Below, one piece after another: positions 35,901-48,300 of a stretch of 64,000 bases of DNA; position 1 is the first letter of the stretch; every line of letters starts with the position of its first letter. The stretch is from Nematostella vectensis (taxonomy: Eukaryota; Cnidaria; Anthozoa; Actiniaria; Edwardsiidae), in assembly GCF_932526225.1 (NCBI RefSeq), contig NC_064039.1:5221001-5285000 (forward strand). Reading direction: 5' to 3'. Under the pieces are notes generated by a model, which saw only the letters and a program-made list of their open reading frames with translations, did not search any database and was not told the origin of the DNA. The translations under genes and the position numbers were made by a program.

Positions 35901-37524
35901 AACCAATGATTTATTATTACCATGACTCCTTGGACTTTGACAAAATAATGGCAAAAGTAAAGGCAAAAAAATTTGGGTTAGAGGGGAATGAAGAAGGTGG
36001 AAAAGCCTAACCTCAATCTTCACCTCCTTCACAAAATTTGTTTGCTCGCCATTAGGCTATTCTTTCATAATGTGTCCAAAATAATATTCTTATTGCAATG
36101 AACACACAGTCCAACAGCCGAAATGGAATTTTCAGCTCATATTTACCTGAGGTACCGATTAGAAGACATCTCAGCTGCTTTTTCAATCACTCTCCCATTA
36201 TACATGCCATCGTGCATGTTATAAGTCCTGTGAATATCTCCATGAAGCGCCTTTATGTCCAGTAACTCTTTCAAATCCTGCAAGAATCAACCATAAGAAA
36301 AAAAATAAATACTTAGCCTGATCAGGGGCCATATAAATGGAATTGGGCAGTCCTGCTGGTGTGACCTTTAATTGCATTGCTGGTGCTATGCAAATAGCAC
36401 TAGTATACAGCATGTTTGGAGGTGTGGAAAGTCATGACAACTTTTTCGTAATGTCAACCAAACAAAGGCTGGAAAAGCAAAATGCTTGTCAATGTAAGAG
36501 CTTCCTGTGTAGGTGCCTGTGTCTTTCATTATGTATTTTACAGTGTTCATACTATTTAAGGGCTCTTTTCTCCAATCTATTGAGTCATAAATTTCTTTTA
36601 GGACCATTAAACATGCAGTGGAACCTCCATGAAAAAACACCCCTTGCCTCTGAAAATTTTGTTCTGATACTTTTATTTAAAAAGTTTAACTACAGAAATA
36701 TTCAGAAGTCTTTACAACTCTCACAACAAAAAAGACTAATTCATTTCTAGTGAACCCCCTTTGAAATGCCTCTTATTTCATTGTAATTGTATTGACCCCC
36801 TAGAGAAACATAAAACTAATAGCAGTGCATTCTACCTTCATGGATAAACCACCAACTTTCTTCTTTTTCATGTCTGGTGGGGTATTTTTCAAAAAAAGGG
36901 TCTTCTGGAACTAAAGAAAAAGAAAGAAGAAAGTTTATATTTTTCATTTTGATTTTTCTTTTAATTTTATTAATTACCATTGTCTTCAAATGATGTTTAC
37001 ATGTCGTTCTGTAGGTAGATTTGCATAATTACTGATTCGACCAAACAAAATATTAATTAAATAAAAAGAAATAGCAAAAAAAAAGATATACAGAGAAACG
37101 CTATATATAAAATAACTTCATAAAACGCTAAAATACTCTATTAAAAAAATGAAAAACAGTTACAATTAAAGAACAATTAACAATGATTGTTCATATTTTC
37201 GAATTCGAAGCCTTCGATCCGTTCGGTTCTAGAACACTTACCCCTAAAGCTTTGGCAAGGCATCTTTGTGGATGAAAAGGAAACAGGTAGAAAATTTAGC
37301 AAAGATAAAAAGAACGAGTTAGCAGAGTTGTGATACACATAAACCCGACCAATACAGCAACAATACATGCGACTTGTTGAGGCGCTCGATTTACAAAAAA
37401 AAACGACGCATAGTTACATAAATAAACAACGTTCGATATTCAAAAGAAACTGCTAAAATCCTTACCCTAACTCCTCCCAAGAGAAGAACTCTTTTTTCTT
37501 TGGGTACTTGATGTGAATTGTCAT
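26935..37524 (-). CDS. Uncharacterised 589-aa protein, degenerate EF-hand-like region
   Basis: Family not recognised. Eighteen exons (5' to 3' on minus): 37524-37466, 37263-37242, 36910-36836, 36277-36147, 35764-35662, 35572-35531, 35215-35148, 34880-34805, 31971-31900, 31559-31458, 31251-31189, 30933-30829, 30257-30200, 29861-29689, 29191-29135, 28869-28746, 28238-28216, 27351-26935. Lengths sum to 1770 nt with every phase matching and a single stop. Starts MTIHIKYPKKKEFFSWEELG. Residues 95-150 (AFQLYEHEDMMGLVIDE...ILFRTLKVCGRTVSP) follow the helix-loop-helix spacing of EF-hands but lack most calcium ligands. The rest is charged, Ser/Pro-rich and probably disordered, with a short coiled-coil-like segment (DVHNAQARIQNLHWD). 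Likely cytosolic: no signal or TM segment. The 22- and 23-nt exons are inferred from phase and could be wrong. Confidence 0.75.
27406..27553. repeat. 148-bp inverted repeat with A/G loop
   Basis: The arm CCATCCTCGGGGACCCAGG... and its inverse ...CCTGGGTCCCCGAGGATGG enclose GTCTTCGC-type inner arms and a central poly-A plus 18-nt poly-G loop. TATGA occurs just outside both ends (27401 and about 27556). Intronic in the minus-strand gene. A second poly-G tract follows at 27572-27591. Confidence 0.75.
28440..28700. repeat. CCGC-rich degenerate repeat
   Basis: Repeated short motifs AAACCGCA / ACCGCGxxA (reading GCGGT on the other strand). A similar texture (GCGGTATTGCGGTA) occurs at 54720-54980, suggesting one repeat family. 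Confidence 0.4.
30258..30828. other. Intron of the uncharacterised gene
   Basis: 571-bp AT-rich intron. The open frame across 30578-30955 on the plus strand only mirrors the minus-strand exon at 30829-30933. Nothing else seen. Confidence 0.5.
32131..33138. mobile_element. 1008-bp TTAA-ended element, copy 1
   Basis: Begins TTAACCCATTGACTCC and ends GGGGTCAATGTG-TTTA; the inverse of the end reads TAAACACATTGACCCC, giving terminal inverted repeats. Minus-strand open frames of 140 and 72 codons are inside; I do not recognise their product. TTAA ends suggest a piggyBac- or Kolobok-type non-autonomous element. Located in the intron 31972-34804 of the uncharacterised gene. Confidence 0.75.
33653..34660. 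mobile_element. 1008-bp TTAA-ended element, copy 2
   Basis: Same length, same orientation and nearly base-for-base identical to 32131-33138; the two differences I noticed are at the right end. It is flanked by intact TTAA on both sides. The 514 bp between the copies (33139-33652) are not repeated. Confidence 0.8.
34881..37241. other. Introns in the 5' half of the uncharacterised gene
   Basis: The introns between 34881 and 37241 hold a poly-G tract near 35299-35312 and AT-rich sequence. Plus-strand open frames at 36337-36750 have no splice or family support. Confidence 0.45.
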
Positions 37525-39120
37525 GGTTTAACGTGACTACACGGCGATATCCCAGTTAGAGTTCAGTGCAACATGGCGCCAACCTGTGCCGCTATGACAA
37601 CATGTAGTACTCAGGGGCGAAAGGGGTCGCGGGCCGCCTGTGGCTTCTCTTCTCTAGTGCAGTGTACCCCAACCCTCCTCTATCATATCCGGCTTGAATA
37701 TCACGCTCGACGCTCGCACTTTTCAGTATCTAAAATATTACCTACCTTTTTTTCTGTTTCGTAGATTTGATATTGATATCAGTGGCCCATGGTATTTTAC
37801 TATAATATTTTTTATCCAAGCTCAACAAAACAAGCCGTATAAATCAAATATTTTTTTGCGCGGTGAGAAAATATGGCGCCGGGCCGATAAGGGCGCTTTT
37901 TAAATGTATAGTATACAAAGTTGTTTTTCTTTGTAGTGCCAAGTATCAACAAAAAAAAATGGAACTAGCACTTGCGAGCGAATATCGCATCCGGTGCTGT
38001 GGAACGCTAATCAGGGCTTAGCTACTTCTTATGCGCACGACCGGGCCAAAATAAAAAAAATGAATTGCAAGCGGATAGAAGGTATATTATCTGACGAGTC
38101 TCGACCCAAGTTAAAGTTTCTTTTTTAAGAATTTTTTGCAAGCATTTTATCAGTGATTTCATCACGCGCACGGTTGTGTCTGGTGAAGGTGCTGGGCTTA
38201 TGGTATTACCACTTTAGTTTGCCAAAAATGCCAAAAAGATATGTGGCATTTGTAGTGATTAAGATTCCCGTGACAGTTTTAAGTGCGTTTATGAACACGA
38301 AGTATCCTAAGCTGACACTTAACAAGACAGTTTGATGTAAGGCGCCGAGGCAGCTTTCCACGACTGCCCGCCATTTCTCCTGATAGAGAATTATGATTGT
38401 CACTTACAACTCGCATCAATGAGATCTTTCGAAGTGAGATTTCTGTGAAAACGCTGTTTCCAAAGAATAGAGAGAAATAGCATATGTGAAAAAAGTACTT
38501 GTTATCCGATAATTCGCGGTCAGGAAATGCCTTGAACTTTGTAGAAATGGTGGACATTTTTGGTCTTATGTCTTCCTTATTAATCTAGGGATTAAGGCTG
38601 TTTGACAGGGGAAAAGGGCTTGGATGCTTCTGATATACCACAGAACTGTCTTTCTTTGATTTTGCAATGGCTATTTCACACTGAAAAAAATCTGACATTT
38701 GCGCGCAAAATTACTAAATTAGTTATTGTTCGTTACAAATTATTTTTTGTTTTCAATGTCTTTGTCGTTCTTAGAATTGTATTGTTAATAAAAAAAAGTT
38801 GATTTGCCCGAGCTGCTTACAACTTCTGTGTGTTTAGATCCAAATATTTAGACTAGCTGATTGGCTTAGGAGCTTTTGACATGTAGGAACTTCGATCTTA
38901 TAAGACATTGTCAGTAAATTAAACTGGATGATGAAAAAAGTGTAAAGAACAACAAAACAGACTTCATAAGCCTTTAGCTTAAATACTTGTAAGTTATTTT
39001 ATCTAAATGATTTTTGCTTTTCAAAGCAACTATCTTAGCCTTAAAATCTTGTTTGTTAGGACACGAGTCCGTAATTGTTCGTGCCTAGTTATAAGATAGT
39101 ATACGTGCCTAATAAATATG
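37525..39120. other. Intergenic between the divergent uncharacterised gene and LRP5/6
   Basis: 1.6 kb with no convincing exon. Small open frames (37573-37903 +, 38279-38557 -) lack conserved motifs. It should contain the promoter of the minus-strand gene near 37525-37600. Confidence 0.45.
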
Positions 39121-39156
39121 GTCCACCCCCCACTCAAACCCGAAGTCACACGTCAG

Positions 39157-39211
39157 CCAATCAGACACGTTTGCACCACGTGAGTAGAGTTTCGGTCTCG
39201 CTCGTGATTGG
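39157..39211. promoter_or_regulatory. CCAAT / E-box / inverted CCAAT cluster upstream of LRP5/6
   Basis: CCAAT (39157-39161), CACGTG (39177-39182) and ATTGG (39207-39211) lie within 55 bp, about 180-230 bp before the LRP5/6 start codon. The arrangement is typical of animal proximal promoters; function is inferred. Confidence 0.45.
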
Positions 39212-39390
39212 CCGCCGAAGTTCATGTTTTCACAAATAGCTTGGACCGCCCGAATTATGCAAGTTCGATATTTTATTTGTATGTGCGCTTAGAAATCCAG
39301 AATTATGACTAGCATTTGTTGGGTTATTTTGCCTTTGATCGTACACAACTGGCAGCTCTGATGGTCCTTCAAGTGGCAAGATAGCGAAGG

Positions 39391-42300
39391 ATGTTCGCCA
39401 AAGTTGTTTTGTGTGTGTTTTGTTTGACTCTGTACCGGATTTCTTCGGGTAAGTCGATGCTTTTATGGCGGCCTTGAACGCTTGCTTCGTACGTGATATT
39501 GATATGCCAGAGGCTGAGAGAAACGCGAATCTTTGGAGCTTTTTCAAAACTCTGATCGCAAAAGGAGTTTCGTTTTGCTAGATAATATACTAGCTAGAAA
39601 ATACAGACTACATCTATTCACAGAGCTCCTGCCGGGCAAGCAACCTCCATTTCTATACTCTGACCTCCATTTTGTATCGACAACAATTGGTCTCTAGTTC
39701 AATGCTTCATAATATGGTCGATAGTTCACCGCGAAAACTTCACCAGAACTGTGTGTAACGACGTTTTAAGAAAGTGTCATTGTTATAGGTAGACATTCGG
39801 TGAATTATACTTCGGTAATTCAACAAAATAAAATCCCTAGCTCAAAACAACACTAAAAATTAACCGAATGGTTGCACGTGGTAGTTTTTTTCGTGTTTTC
39901 CCTGAGTATTTCTGCTTCTTTGCTCTCTAGTATTATATGTCATTTGTAGTTTTCTTGGTACTTGGGTGGTAAAGCATGGTTTATTTGTGGATAACAAGTG
40001 TCGAGATCTTCAAATTGGCGAGAAATTCGTGCCTTCAGGTCACCCGTCCTCTCAAGCTTTTAGTGCGCAATGATAAATGTCGACTTTCGTCTGTCCCCCT
40101 TCACATCTCGCATACTTCATCCTTCAGGGCCGATCCTAGTTTTTATTAGGGTTGGACGTGCAGGGGTTTAAAAAAAATACGTCTACTATTTTACTATTCT
40201 ACTAGTTTACTGACCATTTAGCGAATCTCGTGAGGCAGAGAAGATGAATTGAACAGACCGTAGCATATCCTCGCTTTTATTTTGTACTTTGAACTTCCCT
40301 AAACTCGTTAAAGGTAGTTTCCAAATCTAAATATTTCTAAATAGATCTGTGAACTTTCCTGTTATTTATTAAGATGGTTTTACCGACGCTAGGGCTGAAG
40401 GTATCCACTCGGCTGAGAAGTTTCTTTGTTTTGCTATTGGTTTCCTATGTTGTTTTGGTGTTGTGTGTTCGATTGCTATTTATTTGAAGCTTTTAACTTC
40501 ACGATGTTCTGACCGTATATTCTTTATGTCTTTCTCCCTACAGCGTCGTCTCCGAGGCTGATTTTCGCCAATCGAAGTGATATACGAATTTTGCAAACAA
40601 ATGGTGGAACTCCGAATGTTACGGTTGTTGTAAAAAATCTGGAGGATGCAATTGCGTTGGACTTTGATTATGAGCAAAACTATGTGTTTTGGACGGATGT
40701 TCTCTTGGAGAAAATCAAAAGAGCTCGAATATTTGGGAATAACACACAGGAAGATGTGATATCGGTAGGACTAAAGCGCCCCGAAGGGCTTGCAGTGGAT
40801 TGGTGCAGTAAAAAACTCTATTGGACTGATTCGGAAGTAGAAACGAATCGCATTGAAGTCTCCAATATGGACGGAAGATTTAGAAAAGTTTTATTCTGGG
40901 AGAATCTTGGACAACCTCGAGCAATCGCTGTAGACCCTGCGTCTGGGTAAGTGAGGATATGTTTTGAGTGTATTTTTAAAAACATGGTTAACTGCGACAA
41001 GGTTTTAGAACAAAGTATCTGACAAGCATTTGATAGAACAAAGTATCAGACAAGCATTTGAAGGGCTTCCCTCGCTCCATTTTCGCCGATTGCGCTTTCA
41101 TAATCTCGCAAAACTAGAGATGTTTATTGGTCTCCGGGTACTTGATTCACGCAGAGCAACTGTCAAATCTTTTAACAAACTGTACATGAAATCATTGCTT
41201 GATCCAGAGCACTAATTAGCTGCCTGCCATTAAAAATACATTACCAGAAACTATTCTGAAAAAAATGTGGCCTCTTAAGCGTTGCTGCTTATACATGTCC
41301 TCCCCCTTTTCCTAATAACTCTTCAACCCTGAAATTATCTCTTGTTATGGGAGGGATTTCTATTAATGAGTAATTCAACTTCAAACAGATAAAATCTTTT
41401 ATGTCTGACAGTGGTTTTTATGGTCTATGACCAGCCACAGTGTTATGAGGAATGCCGGAAAAATTCAATCCTTTTTGTGTGAGAATGTAGGGTCTAGCCT
41501 AAGTGATTATCACCTCACACAGCCATCTCCTAATGACCAAAATAACAAACCCAGGATTCAGTTAACACTATAAATGTATTAATATGACACAAACCTACTA
41601 AGTGTGTCTTTTCAGATACTTACCACTGCTGTCATGAATTAAATTTGGAAACTCTATACGTTTGTATTCTCACCAAGCTCAAAATGAGAAATATTGAGAT
41701 TTTACTGATTTGGTCTGTAACATTTGAATGTGTTCAATTGGTGACCAACATCCAGCATTATAAATGCAATCTAACGATAGACAGAGTCTTTGACTTGGTC
41801 TACAACTGCTAGGTGATTAACAGAACCAAAACCCTCTAATTGTTCTTTGTCTTTGTTGTGTTGTTCAAATGTTGTAATTGCACTATTCATCTTTGTGGGG
41901 CAGAAGCTCAATGCATATTCTTTCCATAAATCATAAAACACAGATTGGTTTGTTGTCTTATATTTACATCAAAAATCCTAGATAATGAAGTGCCTACTTA
42001 TTGTGTCTAGCTAGAGTTAAGGGCCATGCCTTACTAAAAGAATATTAAAATCCTTGTAAATGGCTATTGTCAAGTAGGAATATCCTTTCTCTCTTAAAAA
42101 AAAAAGGTAAATTTGACAATATATTTTTTATAAATGAGGGAGATGCAGTCAAATCCATGGCTTATTTTACTAGACCCACCACTGGCATTGCTGGGAAATA
42201 GCTATATAAAGTGGATTATCCCATGCTTATCACATCCAGATAATTGGAAGATTGTAAAATGTTACTTAGATATTTTTCTTTGTGAGATACTTCATCTTCA

Positions 42301-45300
42301 GACAAGCATTAGCCCCTTGCTTTATGCTTTATTTTGTGTTGTCAGGGGATGCAGGCATTAAAACACTATCTTAGAACATATTTTTTAACTTAAGCTATGA
42401 CTGAAGAGGGCATGGATTGACGGACCTTTAGTCTTCCTATGTGAAGTGCTTTGGATTATATTCTAAAAAAGAAAGCTGTACTGAGTAATGGCCTACTTCC
42501 TAGGTAGGGAAGGGGCTGTTTAGTATGTTTTGAGATGAAATTTTTAAACCAAGTTTGAAAACTCTTATAGTTTTTGAGTGTGAGAATAGAAGTTGGACGA
42601 TTTTTAAATGGAGTTAACACAAAATTGCTTGTTACATTTTATTTCCATTTTTTTGGTATATCTGGCTTTTATACATTGTCTGTAAAGCAGACAGCTATCT
42701 GAAACCACAAAGACAGGCTTTTAGACATTCTAGGAAATACTTCTGGCTAACTTGAATTAAGAGACAGGGGCTTATGGCTTTCAAGTGCCGTATGATTAGT
42801 GAATTATCCCGTTTTATGCTGCTTTTTCTCCCTAGTAAGGTTTAGGGTTGGTTGGTATATATGTACTTCACAAATATTTTACAAAGTAAAATAAGTATAC
42901 CATTCTTGATACCTTGAAATGGCCAGGTTTCAGTTTTTAGCATTAACCCAGTAGCACCAAATATAACCTCAAAAGGTTTTGCATACTGAGCTTGTTGTTT
43001 ATCTAAATGAATCTTATTCTGTTTGTCTAAAACTATTTTTATTACAGATACATGTTCTGGACCGACTGGGGAGAAGAGCCTAAAATTGAGCGTGCAGGAA
43101 TGGACGGCACACAAAGAACTGTTATTGTATCGAAAGATATTTTTTGGCCTAATGGCTTAACAATAGATCACAATGATAAACGAATCTATTGGACTGATGC
43201 TAAGCAACATCACATTGCAACTACAGACTTCAATGGCAAAGAAAAGAGAACAATTATACGGGGAACATTACCCCATCCATTTGCAGTCAGTTTGTACGGA
43301 AATAAACTCTACTGGACTGATTGGACAACAAAGTCCATTCATTCATGCAACAAAAAGACAGGTTTTGGGAGACTCAAATTGCAGTCAAATGTGTACTCGC
43401 CGATGGGGATCCATGTATTTGAGAAAGCAAGACAGGATCCATTACCAAAAGGTAGGTCAGACTGGTAGGTGTACACTGTACAATACAGTGAAGTATGGAG
43501 AGAGTGGGTACATGACCTTCTGTAGGCCAAAGAGAGACGTCATCTGCTTCGATATGCTATATTACAGGCACTGTCAGGACCATTAGTCTGTTGACATGAG
43601 GTCATTTTTAAGTCATTTCTTTGTATTTCAGTCTTTTGAGGGATTGTATTTCTCTCTATAACAATAAGATTTCTATCGAGAGTTGACTGTAATATTGAGT
43701 ATTTGGTAAATTTGGAAAATAAGCAAATAGTTTCCGTTTCATGCACTCATTGCAATGTTAGGGGTTTTCAAAACTTTTTGGTAGAGGGCTGGCAGATATA
43801 CTACTGTTTTGGTTAAAAAGCACAAATCAAGCAATTATTACCCCCACAACGCCCCTTGTGAATTATATTGAATGTTTCTTATATGTTTATCAACAGGACG
43901 TAAAGGCTGTGGCTTGAATAATGGAGGTTGCAGCCATCTTTGCTTGCTCTCCCCCCAAGGCATCTCCTGCGCATGTCCAACTGGTGTTAGGCTTCTACTG
44001 GACAACAAAACCTGCGAAAATGGGCCCAAACATTTCCTTCTGCTTGCAAGACGGACAGATCTACGGAGGATCTCACTAGACACCCCTGACCACACTGATG
44101 TAGTTCTACCCTTTGTGGGGATCAAGCATGGAATAGCTGTCGACTTTGACCCTATTGAGGAGTATATATACTGGAGTGATGACACCCTACAAGTCATCAA
44201 GAGAGCCCATATTGATGGGAAAGGTAGACCCATCATAAAGTTGTTGGGAATTACTACATAGTATTAGTGTCTTCCAAAAAATGTTTATCCAATTTTGTTA
44301 CTTCCTAGCATGGACAACCTGTAAGGAATCGTGAAGGGGAGGAGCTATTGAACACTATTGAACTGTGTTTCTCAATTCAATTTTCAGTTCAGTTTTATTT
44401 CTATTCAATTTTACATTAGTGGTTACTCAACCCACAAATAGCATAGCTAATCGACATGGGTTGAGTTTTCAATATATTTGAATAATTGTTCTATTTTGTT
44501 TTTATTTATATTGAAAGAAAAGGCAACAAAAAAATACTCTCTCACACACACAAACACACACAGAAAATACTAGACTTAGTTTGGGAATTCAACAAAAGAA
44601 AAGCATAGTATAGGTTGCTATTTGAAATTTCTTTTGATTCAGGCCCCACACTCTCTGCTTTCTGCATCTAGGTTCGGCCTCTGCCTTTGAATCCTCTCAG
44701 CAAGTCTATTGTTTCATGTCATTCCAGGTGTTGAGACAGTGGCATCAGTTGAAGTTCAGAATCCTGAAGGCATCGCTGTTGACTGGATAGCTCGTAACCT
44801 GTACTGGACAGATACTGGAATGGACAGGATAGAAGTCAGCAGACTTAATGGCACTTCCCGCAAGATTCTTATCTCAGAGGACCTGTGGGAACCAAGGGCT
44901 ATTGTTGTCGACCCAGGAAAGGGGTGAGTTGTTTTTATTTGCTTTTGTCCTAAAGTGATACAGTAAATCTATCTAAATTCAAAGAAATATTATATGAAAT
45001 GTTTGATGTTTCTATATTTTCTTCAGCTAAAGTACCGAATATGGTTTCTACTTGAACTTTATTCTCTTCCTTTTCTGATTTTTATTTTGTTTTATTGCCA
45101 GGCACATGTACTGGACTGACTGGGGAGAACACCCAAAGATTGAGCGAGCTGATCTTGATGGTGGTAACAGAATTATCTTAGTAAACAGCTCTGTGACATG
45201 GCCTAATGGCTTAACTATTGACTATTCCGACAACAAGATATACTGGGCAGATGCCAAGCTTGACAAAATCGAAGTCATGGATGTAGATGGAAGCAATCGT

Positions 45301-48300
45301 AGGGTGGTTCTTGACAGCAATATACGGCATGTTTTTGGGTTGACTCTTCTTGGAAACTACCTCTATTGGACAGACTGGGAGCGCAGGAACATAGACAGTG
45401 TTAATAAGTTTACAGGAAGAGAGAAAAGAAGTGTTGTGGAACAACTGCCGGATCTTCAAGGACTCAAGGCCATCAACATGTCCATCACTTATGGTAAGTT
45501 GTATAACAGGGAATGGAAAATTACCAGGATCTGAGCATTAAGCAGCTGTAGTGTTTCTACTTTTCCTTAAACTGAAAGTGTGTAAGGAAATGCAAATTTT
45601 TTTACTAGGATCATAATGTAAGTCATATATTCTTGGTATCTTGGCATGGAAAGGGAGAAAGTGCTTTGCAATATCTGGGGATGGCACAACCCTAGTCTTT
45701 CATTAATCACTCCCCAAATGACTGTATCTTGTTTCATTTTGTACTTACCTTTTTTTTTTTAAATATTTGCAGGGTCTAACCCTTGTCAGACAAATAATGG
45801 TGGCTGTAGTCACTTGTGTCTGTATCGTCCTGCGGGTGTTGTGTGTGGATGTCCAAATGGAATGGAACTGATCAAAGATCAGCTCACTTGTATTGGTAAG
45901 TGCAAAGAAGAACACCATGCTAATGTCTGTTTAGTGCAATATTATCTAGCATAGCAACATAGGATTATAGATGTGGGAGCATATCTAGCTCCTTTTGTTT
46001 TTGAAAATTGCAGACACAGGAAGACTTTGATAGAACTTTATCATTACCAAAACTAGGGACACCCATTAACTCATCTTTCTTGTTCACAGTGCCAAGAGCA
46101 TTTCTTCTGTTCTCTGGAAGCCATGATATCCATCGAATCTCCTTGGATACCTACAGTGGTGGCAAGGATATTCCCCTGGTTGGCATCAAAGAAGCCAATG
46201 CGTTGGATTTCAGCATTGAAGAGAAAAGAATTTACTGGACTGATATAACCCTAAAGTCAATCAACCGAGCATATCTAAATGGAAGCAACCCAGAGAAACT
46301 AATTATTGTTGATCTGGAATATCCGGATGGACTTGCTGTGGACTGGATTGCTAAGAATTTGTACTGGACAGATTCCAGGAAGCATAAGATTGAGGTGTCC
46401 AGGCTTGATGGTCAACATAGGCGCACTCTTCTTTACAAAGATGTGTGGGAACCAAGATCTCTTACTTTGGATCCTGTCAATGGGTAAGGCGTGGCCTATT
46501 GAATCAGTTAATATCAAAATATAGCTTGCAGGAGTTTGGCATATAACTGAAGTGAAAAGAAAAATTGTGTCGTGGGTTGTGATTTCTCTGTGCATCGTTG
46601 TAAGGGTAGAAATCATGTTTTCTCATTATTTTATTTATCCATCACTAGTCACCTATATTGGGCCAATGGCGGACAAGACTCAAGTATAGACAGAGCAAAC
46701 ATGGATGGTTCCAACCGCACCAAGGTCATCTCTAATGTCAAGCGCCCCACGGACATCACAATAGATTACAAAGAAGGGTTGCTGTTCTGGGCTGACTCTG
46801 AGAGGAAAGTGATCGAGTGTGCTGACTTGCATGGCAGAAACAGAAGAACTGTTGCCCAAGCAACAAAACCTTTTGCACTGACTCAGTACTTGGACTATAT
46901 TTACTGGACTGACTGGGAGACCGAGTCTATTGAGAGAGCCAACAAGACCACTGGTTTAAACAGGACACGTATACGCAGTCGGGTGGACTATGTCATGGAT
47001 ATTACCGTGTTCCACTCTAGCCGCCAAGAGGGTTAGTATTTCTTGTCCCTAATGAACTGCAGGCTGTATCCCTGTTATAGAACAATTAGAGAGCATTGTT
47101 GCCGACACACACACAAGAATTTCCCCACAATAAAACACTACAACAACCAGGACTTTTTTTCAGACTCTCTATCAAACAATTTTGGATTTGATGTGTAATA
47201 AATGTTTTGTGCTTTAGGTTGGAATGTTTGCTCCATGAATAACGGCGGATGCAGTCACTTGTGTTTGGCACGCCCTAATAAACAGAAAACCTGTGCTTGC
47301 CCTATGCACTTCAAACTGATGTCTGATAATCGCACGTGTCAAGGTAACGTATGTCCCCTGATCCTCTCAACAGAACCTGGCGTGGACCCAGAGTGGAGGG
47401 GGAAGGGGGTTAGGATAAGGTTGGAGCGGGGTCTTGAAGGTGGAATTGAGGCATGATGGGTGTAAGGGCAAGAGGACAAAAGGGGGTGGAGGGACATGGC
47501 AGGCGGGATAGAGGACAACATGATGGATGCGATTTGGGGGAGTAGCTGTAGAGGACAAGAATAAAGTGGGAATCAAGAGAGAAGGGGGCTTGTTCTGGTC
47601 TTTTTATTTTGAATAATTTGTAAACAAAAAGACGGGCTATAATTGTAGTTTTTATTTTCAGAGCCCCTCTCATTCATGCTGTACAGCACCGTGAAGGGCA
47701 TCCATCGCTTCATATTCGACTCCACTGATTACGCCGAGATCAGCCTTCCACTGCGCAAACTCCATGATGTTAAGGCTGTGAGCTATGACATCAGCACTGG
47801 CTTTGTGTACTGGATTGACGCTGTGGAAGGCACCATCCGGCGAGCTCTTGAGAACGGCTCTCTTAGTGGAGTTATAGTCGCTGGGCCGGACGTGGAACCA
47901 TATGACCTAGCCATTGACCCGTATGGCCAGCAGATGTTCTGGACTGATGCTGTCCGAAATGAGATAAATGTTTTCAGCTTGAAAAAGATGGCGCCTTTAG
48001 GCGTGGTAGCATCAGCAAAGGATGAGATGCCACGATCCATTGTACTATTTCCCGAGAAAGGGTAAGAAACCGCGAGTCCTTTTGTTTTGAACAACATATT
48101 ACTAAAGCTGAATCGGGATTTGTCATTGTTTATGCTCATTTGTTGTTGTCCGTTTTGGTTTTGCTTCAACCTATTCAGCACAATCAACCAATGCTTTATT
48201 TGTATCTCTTCTCGTTCAACTCAAGCAGCGCCTAAAAGTTTACTCCTGGTCACGCTGCTCTGTTTTTCCTTTTTACTGGTGAATCTTTGCAAAGCATTTA

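Noticed and set aside
37573-38557. Small frames upstream of LRP5/6 as extra genes
   Set aside because: Low-complexity or unconserved; no coherent exon chain could be built.
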